NCBI RefSeq assembly: GCF_002115825.1
Contig: NZ_JFJZ01000001.1
Coordinates: 124,001 to 188,000 of the forward strand
Direction of reading: 5' to 3'
DNA: 64,000 nt
From: Thalassospira sp. MCCC 1A01428
Lineage (GTDB): Bacteria; Pseudomonadota; Alphaproteobacteria; Rhodospirillales; Thalassospiraceae
Part shown: positions 1-10,026 of the stretch, one piece after another
Layout: the number at the start of each line of letters is the position of its first letter
Position numbering within the stretch: position 1 is the stretch's first letter
Program-made: the position numbers and the translations under genes
Notes under the pieces: model-generated
What the model saw: the letters and a program-made list of their open reading frames with translations, nothing else
Database searches by the model: none
What the model was told of the DNA's origin: nothing

Positions 1-60
1 ACTGCCTGCATCGGCAACCCGTAAAAACACTTCCATTTCGCCCGAGCGGTTTGGCAACAT
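1..60 (-). CDS. LysR-family transcriptional regulator, 5' end only
   Basis: A minus-strand frame opens with ATG at 60-58 and runs out of the window after 20 codons. The peptide begins MLPNRSGEMEVFLRVADAGS, which is how many alphaproteobacterial LysR-type regulators begin just before the winged helix-turn-helix (typically continuing FSAAA...). It is divergent from the MFS transporter at 166, the usual arrangement for a LysR regulator and the exporter it controls. Only the N-terminus is visible, so the family call rests on a short match and the effector cannot be guessed. Confidence 0.7.
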   Translation of the reverse strand, partial: MLPNRSGEMEVFLRVADAGS

Positions 61-84
61 TTGAGAATAAAATTCCAAACTAAT

Positions 85-102
85 TATAATTGTTGAATTA
101 TA
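85..102. promoter_or_regulatory. AT-rich inverted repeat in LysR/MFS divergent promoter
   Basis: TATAATT-N4-AATTATA is a perfect 7-bp inverted repeat in the 105-bp gap between the LysR start (60) and the MFS start (166). LysR proteins bind interrupted dyads of the T-N11-A type, and this dyad fits that form. Its AT-richness also allows it to contain a -10 element. The regulatory role is inferred from position and symmetry only. Confidence 0.4.
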
Positions 103-165
103 GTCACATCAAAGCAGAAAAGCCATAGTGCAGGCCATGTAAAGTATTAACCAAAAGGCTTTGTT

Positions 166-1338
166 ATGCCCTTAGCAATCTATGCGCTTGCCGCCGGTGC
201 CTTTGGCATCGGCATGACGGAATTCGTCATTATGGGCCTGCTGCTTGATGTGGCACGCGATCTTGATGTGTCCCTGTCCAGTAGCGGGCTTCTTGTTACC
301 GGCTATGCCCTTGGCGTGGTTGTTGGTGCCCCGGTTCTGACCATATTTACCGGCAGATGGCGGCGAAAAAATGTGCTGCTGTTTTTGATGGCGGTTTTTA
401 TCATCGGTAATTTTCTGTGCGCTATTGCGCCTGATTATGCCACGTTAATGATGGCGCGCATTATTGCTGCCTTTGCCCACGGGGCGTTTTTCGGCATTGG
501 TGCGGTGGTCGCAACCGACCTTGTCGCCAGGGAAAAAAAGGCATCGGCCATTGCCATTATGTTTACCGGCCTAACCGTTGCCAATGTGCTGGGTGTTCCG
601 TTTGGCACCTGGCTGGGGCAAATATATGGCTGGCGCGCCACGTTCGAAGCCGTCACCGTGATTGGGGTTTTGGCCCTGATCGCAACAGCCTTTCTGGTGC
701 CGCGCGATAAAAAACACACCACCATCAATGTTACCGCCGAAATGACGGCCCTATTGCGCCCGCAGGTATTGCTGGGGCTGGCGATTACAGTGCTGGGCTT
801 TGGCGGGGTATTTGCCGCCTTTACCTATATCGCCCCGTTATTAACCGAAATTGCCGGTTTTTCCGATGCGGCCGTGTCGCCGATTTTGTTGTTATTCGGG
901 GTGGGGCTGTTTATTGGCAATCTGTATGGCGGGCGGCTGGCAGACCGCCGGTTAATGGTCACCCTGATCGGGTCGCTGGTGTTTTTATCGGTCGTTCTGG
1001 TGGTGCTGACCTATGCACTTGATAATCAGATTTTCACCATTATCACAGTTGGTGTGTTGGGGGCGGCGGCATTTTCAACCGTGCCCCCGTTGCAAATGCG
1101 GGTTCTTGCCAAGGCAGAAGGCGCGCCAAGCCTGGCATCTTCCATTAACATTGCGGCCTTTAACCTTGGCAATGCTGGCGGTGCGTGGCTTGGGGGTGTT
1201 GCCATTGACCACGGGCCGGGCCTCGCCGGGGTGCCTTTGGTGGCCGCCGCGATTACGGCAGGCGGGCTGGTTCTGGCCCTGATCAGCTGGCGAATGGATC
1301 GTTCATCCGATGGAAAGCTGGCGTCTTTGGCCGCGTGA
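166..1338 (+). CDS. MFS transporter, AraJ/YdhP-like drug or sugar efflux permease
   Basis: A 390-aa polytopic membrane protein with the usual 12-helix length of major facilitator exporters. The N-terminus (LAAGAFGIGMTEFVIMGLL) is the typical TM1 of the AraJ/NepI/YdhP branch. A loop 2-3 motif-A-like segment (TGRWRRKNVLL, about residues 62-72) and a second-half counterpart (GGRLADRRLM, about residues 254-263) are visible. These proteins expel small molecules or sugars by proton antiport at the inner membrane; the substrate cannot be read from sequence. The ATG at 166 has a weak AAGG element 8 bases upstream. It is probably controlled by the divergent LysR protein and is closed by the hairpin at 1380. 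Confidence 0.88.
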   Translation: MPLAIYALAAGAFGIGMTEFVIMGLLLDVARDLDVSLSSSGLLVTGYALGVVVGAPVLTIFTGRWRRKNVLLFLMAVFIIGNFLCAIAPDYATLMMARIIAAFAHGAFFGIGAVVATDLVAREKKASAIAIMFTGLTVANVLGVPFGTWLGQIYGWRATFEAVTVIGVLALIATAFLVPRDKKHTTINVTAEMTALLRPQVLLGLAITVLGFGGVFAAFTYIAPLLTEIAGFSDAAVSPILLLFGVGLFIGNLYGGRLADRRLMVTLIGSLVFLSVVLVVLTYALDNQIFTIITVGVLGAAAFSTVPPLQMRVLAKAEGAPSLASSINIAAFNLGNAGGAWLGGVAIDHGPGLAGVPLVAAAITAGGLVLALISWRMDRSSDGKLASLAA

Positions 1339-1379
1339 TCCAAACCGCTCCGCTATACTTTGCCGATCACACGATTACG

Positions 1380-1416
1380 ACAAAAGACGGCCATATCACA
1401 GGGCCGTCTTTTGTTT
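1380..1416 (+). terminator. Rho-independent terminator after MFS gene
   Basis: A 13-bp perfect stem (ACAAAAGACGGCC at 1380-1392 with GGCCGTCTTTTGT at 1402-1414), 9-nt loop, followed by TT, with a T-rich 3' arm. It lies 42 bases after the MFS stop codon. The symmetric A/T flanks mean it could also stop transcription arriving from the convergent monooxygenase gene. Confidence 0.75.
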
Positions 1417-1495
1417 AAGGTACCCAGTTTTTCGCGGGTTTTACTGGCGGGATAAAGTCGGAAAACGCTACGTTGTCATAATGGTCTCTTTGGGT

Positions 1496-1798
1496 CTATG
1501 CCATTAACGGGCGTTCATTCGTGGCATCATATTTCAAAACGTCCCCCTGCATCCTGTCCGACCATTTGCCAATAAAGGCCAATGTTTCCTTGCGGGCCAA
1601 ATGTGCGCTTAACGATGGCTGGTCCTGCCAGCGTTCGGCGATCAGCAGGCGCGCAATATCCGGGGCGATTATTGCAACGGCATAGGAAAGGCAGCCACTA
1701 TCGGGCTTATTGCCGGGATTGATTTTTTCAATATCCGCCAGGAACGCGCTCACATCCGCTGGGGCAATGTCGATATGCCCCGAAACAATAATCATCAT
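1496..1798 (-). CDS. Antibiotic biosynthesis monooxygenase (ABM) domain protein
   Basis: A 100-aa protein with the single dimeric ferredoxin-like ABM fold. It opens MMIIVSGHIDIAPADVSAF and carries the characteristic GCLSYAVA (about residues 35-42), LLIAERWQDQPSLSAHL (about 51-67) and terminal helix. Family members such as YgiN oxidise quinols and related aromatics without metal or flavin; many are uncharacterised. It follows the zinc-independent oxidoreductase gene by 39 bases on the same strand, so the two are probably co-transcribed and repressed by the TetR protein at 2947. The start lies behind a GAGGA element; the second ATG (1795) is equally possible. Confidence 0.82.
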   Translation of the reverse strand: MMIIVSGHIDIAPADVSAFLADIEKINPGNKPDSGCLSYAVAIIAPDIARLLIAERWQDQPSLSAHLARKETLAFIGKWSDRMQGDVLKYDATNERPLMA

Positions 1799-1837
1799 CG
1801 TCCTCGCTGCTGGTTTGCGCCGTTTGGGGTTTTGGTT

Positions 1838-2857
1838 CTAATCGACGGTAAGGACAATTTTGCCCTGAATGTGGTCTTTGGCGGCGCGTTCATGTGCCTT
1901 GCTGGCATCAGCAAGTGCAAAGGTGCTGTCAAGAACCACCCGGATCTCCCCGCTATCTAGCAAATGTGCGACTTCGGCTAGCTGCGCCCCGCTTGAACGG
2001 ACCTGGGTGGTCGAAACGGTAATGCCCAGCTTTTCGGCTTCTTTTTCGCCGGAAAAGCCTAACGGGAAGATCGGAAACAAGGCACCGCCGCGTTTTAGTG
2101 TTGCCAGAAACCGGCCTGTGGTAGGGCCACCAAGGGCATCAATAACGAGGTCCATGTTACGGGCAACCTCTTCGGGCGGGGTTTTGGTGTAGTCGATAAA
2201 TTCATCGGCCCCAAGGTCGCGCAAAAGGGCTTCGTGCCTGCCCGACGCCACGGCGATCACATGCGCTCCTTTCAGTTTTGCAATTTGCACCGCAAAATGC
2301 CCCACACCTCCGGCCGCCCCGTTTACAAGCACGGTTTTGCCCTTAAGTGGTACGGGCTGGTGGGGTGTGGCCTGCAACGGGTTTGGCGCGGTGTGGCCCA
2401 AATCAATCAGGAACTGCCATGCAGTCAGCAATGACATGGGCGCGCCAGCGGCGTGGGCATGATCAATCCCGGCAGGTTTGATTGCAAGTTCCGACGTGGG
2501 CACGCTGACATATTCGGCATAGGCCTTGCTGCCCCCGGCCAGGCCGTCAGGGAAGCGCACCATCGCGTAAACGGCATCGCCAATTGCGAAATCCGTCACG
2601 TCATTGGCAATTGCAGTAACCACGCCCGATATATCGGTTCCCAAAATGACAGGAAAGGTAACCTCGGGGCGCCATTCCTCCGGGAGCATTTTATAACCGT
2701 CGCGCAGATACCAGTCCGGCGGGTTAAGGCCCACAGCGTGAACCCGCACAAGCACTTCGCCTGCGTTTAATTCCGGCATCGGTGCGTCCTCGTATTGCAG
2801 CACCTCTGGTCCGCCAAACGCGTGTTGGCGAACCGCCTTCATCATGGTTGATGTCAT
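1838..2857 (-). CDS. NADP-dependent zinc-free alcohol dehydrogenase / quinone oxidoreductase (MDR family)
   Basis: A 339-aa medium-chain dehydrogenase/reductase. The N-terminal GroES-like domain contains GEVLVRVHAVGLNPPDWYLR (about residues 28-47), where the NP replaces the zinc-binding cysteine of alcohol dehydrogenases. The Rossmann domain has VLVNGAAGGVGHFAVQIAKL (about residues 175-194), followed by GADEFIDY. Relatives reduce quinones or enones with NADPH and are often induced by electrophile stress. It is the first gene of the pair with the ABM protein and is divergent from a TetR regulator, a common redox-stress arrangement. The ATG at 2857 follows AAGGAAAAG. Substrate unknown. Confidence 0.88.
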   Translation of the reverse strand: MTSTMMKAVRQHAFGGPEVLQYEDAPMPELNAGEVLVRVHAVGLNPPDWYLRDGYKMLPEEWRPEVTFPVILGTDISGVVTAIANDVTDFAIGDAVYAMVRFPDGLAGGSKAYAEYVSVPTSELAIKPAGIDHAHAAGAPMSLLTAWQFLIDLGHTAPNPLQATPHQPVPLKGKTVLVNGAAGGVGHFAVQIAKLKGAHVIAVASGRHEALLRDLGADEFIDYTKTPPEEVARNMDLVIDALGGPTTGRFLATLKRGGALFPIFPLGFSGEKEAEKLGITVSTTQVRSSGAQLAEVAHLLDSGEIRVVLDSTFALADASKAHERAAKDHIQGKIVLTVD

Positions 2858-2894
2858 ATCTTTTCCTTGTCCTGTATCTATGATACTCCTAATC

Positions 2895-2934
2895 GGAGCG
2901 CTGCTCCATATAAACGGATCAGTGTTCCGTTTAT
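2895..2934. promoter_or_regulatory. TetR-type operator between oxidoreductase and TetR genes
   Basis: The 89-bp divergent gap holds a perfect interrupted palindrome, ATAAACGGA (2910-2918), 7-bp spacer, TCCGTTTAT (2926-2934), which has the size and form of a TetR-family operator. A second, smaller palindrome GGAGC-GCT-GCTCC sits next to it (2895-2907). The large palindrome ends just before the AAGGAGG ribosome-binding site of the regulator, so bound repressor would block its own gene and could overlap the divergent promoter. Confidence 0.65.
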
Positions 2935-2946
2935 CAAGGAGGATAG

Positions 2947-3576
2947 ATGCGCGCGGACGCTCAAAAGAATTATGACCACCTGCTTGTCATTGCCCGTGAT
3001 GTGGTGATGGCGCAGGGCGCCGAGGTTTCATTGCGCGAAATTGCCCGGAAGGCCGGTGTTGGTCTTGGTACGCTGTATCGGCACTTTCCCACCCGCGAAG
3101 CCTTGTTTGAAGCCTTGCTTCGTGCACGGTTTGATGAATTGACCATAAGGGCACGTGATCTTGAAACGGCAGATGATTGCGCACAGGCTCTTGTGATCTG
3201 GTTAAAAGAAATCGTGGCGGTGACGCAAAATTACAGCGGAGTTATCGCCCTGATGGTTGCAGCAATTGCCGAGCCGGATTCAGCCTTGCATACGTCCTGT
3301 GTTGCTCTGCGTGCGGCAGGAACACAGCTTCTTGTTCGTGCACAGGCGGCTAAGCTGGCCCGTACTGATATGGATGGCACGGATCTGTTTGCCCTGATCA
3401 GTGCGCTGGGTTGGCTGGGCGATCAACCGGCATTGGCCCCGCGGGCGGAACATCTTTTTGGTGTTATTGCCGGTGCGATCCTGACCAATCCGGCGTCGGT
3501 TGATGCCTTGGTGAAAAAACTGCCGCCATCACCCATAACCGCGCAGGAGCCTAATGACGCCGACCCGAAAGCCTGA
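2947..3576 (+). CDS. TetR/AcrR-family transcriptional regulator
   Basis: A 209-aa protein with the TetR N-terminal helix-turn-helix: VSLREIARKAGVGLGTLYRH (about residues 27-46) then FPTREALFEALL. The variable C-terminal ligand domain ends in a proline-rich tail. It is divergent from the oxidoreductase/monooxygenase pair and has a strong AAGGAGG ribosome-binding site 4 bases before ATG. It is inferred to repress both itself and the pair through the palindrome at 2910-2934, released by an electrophile or quinone-like ligand. Ligand identity is unknown. Confidence 0.9.
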   Translation: MRADAQKNYDHLLVIARDVVMAQGAEVSLREIARKAGVGLGTLYRHFPTREALFEALLRARFDELTIRARDLETADDCAQALVIWLKEIVAVTQNYSGVIALMVAAIAEPDSALHTSCVALRAAGTQLLVRAQAAKLARTDMDGTDLFALISALGWLGDQPALAPRAEHLFGVIAGAILTNPASVDALVKKLPPSPITAQEPNDADPKA

Positions 3577-3664
3577 CGTTACCTGATTGGTCGTTCAAGC
3601 GGGCATAGAGCGAATATTCGCGCAATTGGGCCTGTAACGGTAATGGGCCCGTGTTTCTTGGCCC

Positions 3665-4108
3665 TTAAGCCTTGATCATCGCTGCTTTTGCCTTTTGTTT
3701 TTTGTGCAGGTGATAGGTCAGGGCTGCACGCAGGCATAAAACAAGCGGCCCTTCGGGCAGGGGCGCCTTGGCCGGAATAATCAGCGCGCGGTTGCCTTCA
3801 AATATGAAGTCATCGGCAAAATGGCTGCGGAAATCGCTGATCAGGGTGGTTTGGCAATTTACAAAGACCGCACAACAATCGGGCGCGGATTTGGGGGTGC
3901 CCAGGCGGATGGTTGTGCCGCTACCGCTTGCCGCGGTTAGATAGGCTGCTTCGCCCCATTTCAGTGTCTCCGTCAATACGCCAACGTCTGGTGTGTTGGC
4001 TGCCGTGTTAAAAATCAGGCTGCGTATCTGAAGCAGACGCCGGCTCACATCTGTCGAATAACGCTCAAATGTTTCAGATAATGCGGCAGGCAGGGCCGGG
4101 GGCGACAT
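3665..4108 (-). CDS. DUF1801 (YdhG-like) domain protein
   Basis: A 147-aa protein resembling the DUF1801/YdhG family. Visible features are the early helix RRLLQIRSLIF (about residues 24-34), then ETLKWGEAAYLT (about 48-59), where K-W-G-E/x-P is a family hallmark, GTTIRLGTPKSAP, and the closing DDFIFEGNRALIIP. The biochemical function of the family is not established. AAGGAG lies about 10 bases upstream of the ATG. It is convergent with the TetR gene and does not obviously share an operon with any neighbour. Confidence 0.8.
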   Translation of the reverse strand: MSPPALPAALSETFERYSTDVSRRLLQIRSLIFNTAANTPDVGVLTETLKWGEAAYLTAASGSGTTIRLGTPKSAPDCCAVFVNCQTTLISDFRSHFADDFIFEGNRALIIPAKAPLPEGPLVLCLRAALTYHLHKKQKAKAAMIKA

Positions 4109-4395
4109 GTGTGCAGGCTCCTTTGCAATACAGATAAAGCCTAAGCCATTTGCCTTGTATTGTTAATATTGGCGGCCTTGCTGATCCAGATTCTCGTGCC
4201 TTTTGTGGCCGGAAGGGGTGAAAAACGGCGCAACAGGCAGGAGGGAGAGGGCGGAAGGACGCTTGGATTGAGAGGACGGGACGGGGCAGGACATGACAGC
4301 AAATCTCGCCAGTTTGCCGTTGGCGTGTTGCCTTGCCTGCCTTGTTACGCACAATCATGGTTTACGGCGCGGGGCAGAGCAGGGAGGAGGCGGGC
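4109..4395. other. Gap between cheZ terminator and DUF1801 gene
   Basis: About 290 bases with no convincing coding frame. The plus-strand sequence is purine-rich around 4215-4290 (runs of GGGAGAGG and GGGACGGGG). It presumably contains the DUF1801 promoter on the minus strand; I see no clear -35/-10 pair. Confidence 0.4.
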
Positions 4396-4433
4396 AATAA
4401 AAAGGCAGCGCCCGCGAGCGGGATCGCTGCCTT
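4396..4433 (-). terminator. Rho-independent terminator after cheZ
   Basis: Read on the minus strand, AAGGCAGCG pairs with CGCTGCCTT (4425-4433 with 4402-4410). An inner CCCGC/GCGGG stem is present and TTTTTATT follows. It lies 25 bases after the cheZ stop codon. Confidence 0.8.
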
Positions 4434-4457
4434 GTTTTGTTTTGCAAGAGATACGGC

Positions 4458-5267
4458 CTAGTCGAACAAAGCGTCGATTTCGTCTTGCGAGAAAATCTGG
4501 TCGATTTCGTTCTGGTTGTTCTTTTCCTGATTTTGCGGGGCACGGGTAACGGTTTTATCAAGGTTATCCATGCCTTTGGGATCTGGCGGCAGGTCAAATT
4601 CGTCAAAGTCTTCATCGCCCCAGATCTCGATCACGCGGTTCACGCGTTCCTCGATATATTTCATGGTATTGACGACTTTGGTAATGCGCTGCCCGGTCAG
4701 GTCCTGGAAGTTACAGGATTCAAACACCTTAACAACCAGTTCAACAATATCATCGGCCAGGCCCTGTACATAATCATCGGTCGCGGAGGAGCGAATATTA
4801 TGGGCAACGGTATCGATATTTTCGACATTTTCCAGGATGTTGGCCGTGGCTTCCTCGGTGGCTTCAACAATCGAGTCAAGCTCGCCCTTCACAATGTTCA
4901 GGCGCGTGCCGCTGGAATCGTCCGGTGCCGAATAAAGGGCGGCGATTTCTTTTTTGGTTTCCTGAATTGAATTGGCCAGCGCGCGAATTTCGGTTTTCAG
5001 CATCCGCAATTCGTTACGGGCATCGCCCTGTTCTTCGGGCGTCTGAACCAGCTTGCGCTGCTCGTCAATCATGATTTTGATGTCGGACAGAAGCTCCAGC
5101 TTCAAATCTTCGATCGCATTATGCAGGGACGACAAATCAGGTGCCTGTGCCTGTCCTTCACCGTAATTCGCCGGTTCGGGCAGCGATACGATGTCGCTCA
5201 TATGTTCCAGCTTGTTTAACAACCGCATTTCGGCAGTGAACAGCTTCTTTTGATTTTGACGAGCCAT
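4458..5267 (-). CDS. cheZ: Protein phosphatase CheZ (CheY-P dephosphorylation)
   Basis: A 269-aa, largely helical protein from ATG at 5267 (GAGG 7 bases upstream; an in-frame TTG at 5273 is less likely). The CheZ signature FQDLTGQRI contains the two catalytic residues known in E. coli CheZ (Asp143/Gln147), here about Asp189 and Gln193. CheZ inserts the glutamine into the CheY active site and speeds loss of phosphate, resetting flagellar rotation. The C-terminus, IDQIFSQDEIDALFD, matches the CheY-docking tail of CheZ and also the N-terminal CheY-binding motif of FliM, and appears in two adjacent copies. No other chemotaxis gene is in the window. Confidence 0.88.
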   Translation of the reverse strand: MARQNQKKLFTAEMRLLNKLEHMSDIVSLPEPANYGEGQAQAPDLSSLHNAIEDLKLELLSDIKIMIDEQRKLVQTPEEQGDARNELRMLKTEIRALANSIQETKKEIAALYSAPDDSSGTRLNIVKGELDSIVEATEEATANILENVENIDTVAHNIRSSATDDYVQGLADDIVELVVKVFESCNFQDLTGQRITKVVNTMKYIEERVNRVIEIWGDEDFDEFDLPPDPKGMDNLDKTVTRAPQNQEKNNQNEIDQIFSQDEIDALFD

Positions 5268-6419
5268 AGGCAAACCTCAATAACGAAAATCTGTCTTGTA
5301 TTATACTACACTATACCTGAGCGCCGGGTGCTAAAGTTTCCCGGTATGTCATTGCGAGCGCGCCTGCAAATTTCGGCCCCCGGCTGTTGCCAACCGTTCC
5401 GTACCGCTTGCCATGCTTTGATAATGGGGAAAGCTGGCGACAAGTAAAGGGATCACTGCGAGTAAATTTTGCAAAAAATACCGATTTGGCCGCTTAGACA
5501 GAAGAATATAGCCTTATACTGTTCTTGCACCTGCCGCCAAAATGATCCGGCCGGTTGAGGGTATACCTTTGCAAAGCGGCTGTAATTACCCGATCAAGGC
5601 CCGATTTTCCGGCAAGATACCGGTTTATGCCGTTCTTTCCTTACCCTTGGGGCCATAGGGGCAATAAAAACAGAATTATCGATGAAACCAGATAGGGGCC
5701 GGGGCGGGCATTTCCTGGGATAGGGCGGGCATGGATGGGGCGGGCGACTTGATATGCGGTGCAAGAAAATCTGTCGGTTGAAACCGGTTGAAAGCGGGTT
5801 TTGCCCGATATGACACTGTGTTTTGCCGACAGGATTGAAAAGTTGCCGGACGATTCGCGACGCTTTTGCACCAATTCCGGCAAAACCATACCAAATTATG
5901 TGGATCACAGGTTGCGACGCGATCGAACGCGCTTGGGGTGAATTGAAATATTTCAGCAAAATTTTCAGGTTGCATCGCGATGCACGCCGCGCGCACATAG
6001 CTTTGTTGCCTTTGGCTACCGCAGGGCGATATGGCGTTGCGGGCGTTGTGGTTGGGTTGCTATAAGGGGAATATTCCTTTTGATCCATAGGTTTAGTTTT
6101 GGAAAAATACTGAAATCAGCTAAAACCCTATGAGGAAACACAAAATTAATTTGTGCAGCGCAGCAAGGTTTTTTGTGGAACAGGTTAAAAAGATAAGCTA
6201 TTTGCCACGCATACCGATATGCTTGGCATGTCAGGATAATAGAATTAGTGTTAGCTAATTAGTTTGTCGTTTTAATGTCGGGACCGATCCGCGGTCCAAT
6301 GTCATGGCGGGTCATTTTCGGGGAGCGATCGGGCCTTCCCGATCGGAATGTGTCGCGCTGTTCGGCCTTGCCGAAAATGGCATAATGCCTTGAGTTGTAA
6401 TGCGAGGGGGCAGATTCGC
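5268..6419. other. 1.15-kb gap between cheZ and the cox operon, no recognised gene
   Basis: No frame here has a convincing product; the longest (minus, 5594-6088) is arginine/proline-rich with no motif. The stretch should contain the cheZ promoter, the cox operon promoter and a long coxB leader. At 5694-5745 the plus strand has many G-runs, with GGGCGGGC repeated three times. Nearer coxB the sequence becomes AT-rich (about 6120-6280), with a small palindrome TTAGCTAA near 6250, likely the cox promoter region. I could not define -35/-10 boxes with confidence. Confidence 0.5.
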
Positions 6420-8878
<2,459 letters not shown>

Positions 8879-8890
8879 CCATGCGATCTT

Positions 8891-8924
8891 TTGTCTTTCG
8901 CCGGAATTTCCCGGCGAAAGACAA
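8891..8924 (+). promoter_or_regulatory. Strong hairpin between coxA and ctaB
   Basis: A perfect 14-bp stem (8891-8904 with 8911-8924; core GTCTTTCGCCGG) with a 6-nt loop lies 12 bases after the coxA stop. No T-run follows, so it is not a standard terminator. It more likely protects the 3' end of a coxBA message or lowers read-through into the assembly genes, which are needed in smaller amounts. It also occupies the space just upstream of ctaB. Confidence 0.6.
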
Positions 8925-8956
8925 CCACCAAAGCCAGAAAGAAGACCGCACCTGTC

Positions 8957-9883
8957 ATGAGCAAGACCGCACTTGATCAGACACTGACCCTTGATACCGT
9001 TCCAAGCATTCCGGTTTCGACCGTGCGTGATTATTTTACGCTGCTTAAACCCGGTGTCATGACGCTTGTTGTATTTACCGGTGCCGTTGGCCTGCTGATT
9101 GCGCCTGGCCATCTGCACCCGTTTCTGGCCCTGGTTGCCATTGGCTGCATTGCTGTTGCCAGTGGCGCTGCTGCCTCGATTAACATGTGGTATGATCGCG
9201 ACATTGACATTCACATGAAACGGACCATGAACCGGCCCATTCCGGCCGGGCGTGTTCCGGCGGATGAAGCCCTGTCGCTGGGAATTTTCCTGTCGATTGT
9301 ATCGGTCACTGTCATGGCCGTTGCCATTAATCTGGTGGCGGCGGTTCTGCTGGCGGTGTCGATCGGGTTTTATGTCTTTGTTTATACCATGTGGCTGAAA
9401 CGCCGCACGCCGCAAAACATTGTTATTGGTGGTGCTGCCGGGGCTTTTCCGCCCATGATCGGCTGGGCTGCTGTAACGGGTGGCATAGACCTTAATTCGG
9501 TCGCGCTGTTCATGATCATCTTCATGTGGACGCCGCCGCATTTCTGGGCTTTGGCACTGTTTCGCTGTGGCGATTATGCCAAGGTTGGCGTGCCGATGAT
9601 GCCGGTGGTGGCGGGTGATGTTGCGACCAAAAAGCAAATGCTGGTTTACACCATCCTGTTGTTGCCTGTGACTTTGGTGCCCTATTTTACCGGTTTGCTT
9701 GGCGTGTTTTATGCCGTTACGGCGGGCCTGACCGGCCTGTGGTTTTTGCGTCATGCCTGGCGTGTTTTGCGCAATGCCGAGGAAAAGGCACCGCAAAAAA
9801 TGTTTGGCTATTCGATTTTGTACCTGTTTGTGTTGTTTGGCGCGATGGTTGCCGATATCTGGCTTGAAAGTTTCATCGTATGA
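8957..9883 (+). CDS. ctaB: Protoheme IX farnesyltransferase (heme O synthase)
   Basis: A 308-aa UbiA-superfamily prenyltransferase from ATG 8957; the frame stays open further upstream but that part overlaps the hairpin. The first aspartate-rich motif is NMWYDRDIDIHMKRT, followed by NRPIPAGR, both diagnostic of heme O synthase. The second lies near residues 210-225 (FRCGDYAKVGVPMMP). About eight transmembrane helices. It attaches farnesyl to heme B, making the heme O precursor of heme A for subunit I. No strong ribosome-binding site is seen. Its stop overlaps the start of the next small gene (ATGA). Confidence 0.95.
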   Translation: MSKTALDQTLTLDTVPSIPVSTVRDYFTLLKPGVMTLVVFTGAVGLLIAPGHLHPFLALVAIGCIAVASGAAASINMWYDRDIDIHMKRTMNRPIPAGRVPADEALSLGIFLSIVSVTVMAVAINLVAAVLLAVSIGFYVFVYTMWLKRRTPQNIVIGGAAGAFPPMIGWAAVTGGIDLNSVALFMIIFMWTPPHFWALALFRCGDYAKVGVPMMPVVAGDVATKKQMLVYTILLLPVTLVPYFTGLLGVFYAVTAGLTGLWFLRHAWRVLRNAEEKAPQKMFGYSILYLFVLFGAMVADIWLESFIV

Positions 9884-10023
9884 CCGAACAACCGAAAATG
9901 ACTGACGAAGAACTTGCTGCTTTTTATGCCAGTCGCCGGCGTAAAAACTGGGTTCTTCTGGGAATATTGACCGGCCTGGCCGTTTTGTTTTTCGTGATCA
10001 CCATCCTGAAGATGAGCGGCTGA
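9880..10023 (+). CDS. Small single-helix membrane protein in the cox operon (CoxF-like)
   Basis: A 47-aa frame overlapping the ctaB stop by ATGA and ending 3 bases before ctaG. Its sequence begins MTEQPKMTDEELAAFYASRR and continues with a basic RRRKNW patch and one transmembrane helix (about residues 24-44). Small single-helix proteins at this site between ctaB and ctaG are common in alphaproteobacterial cox clusters and are often named CoxF or left hypothetical. Tight coupling on both sides argues that it is translated. Its N-terminus (cytoplasmic acidic part, basic stop) predicts N-in topology. Role in oxidase assembly is inferred from position only. Confidence 0.8.
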   Translation: MTEQPKMTDEELAAFYASRRRKNWVLLGILTGLAVLFFVITILKMSG

Positions 10024-10026
10024 AAA

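Noticed and set aside
5594-6088. 164-codon minus-strand frame in the cheZ-cox gap
   Set aside because: Pro/Arg/Ser-rich low-information sequence without a motif or ribosome-binding site; its G-rich template explains the composition.
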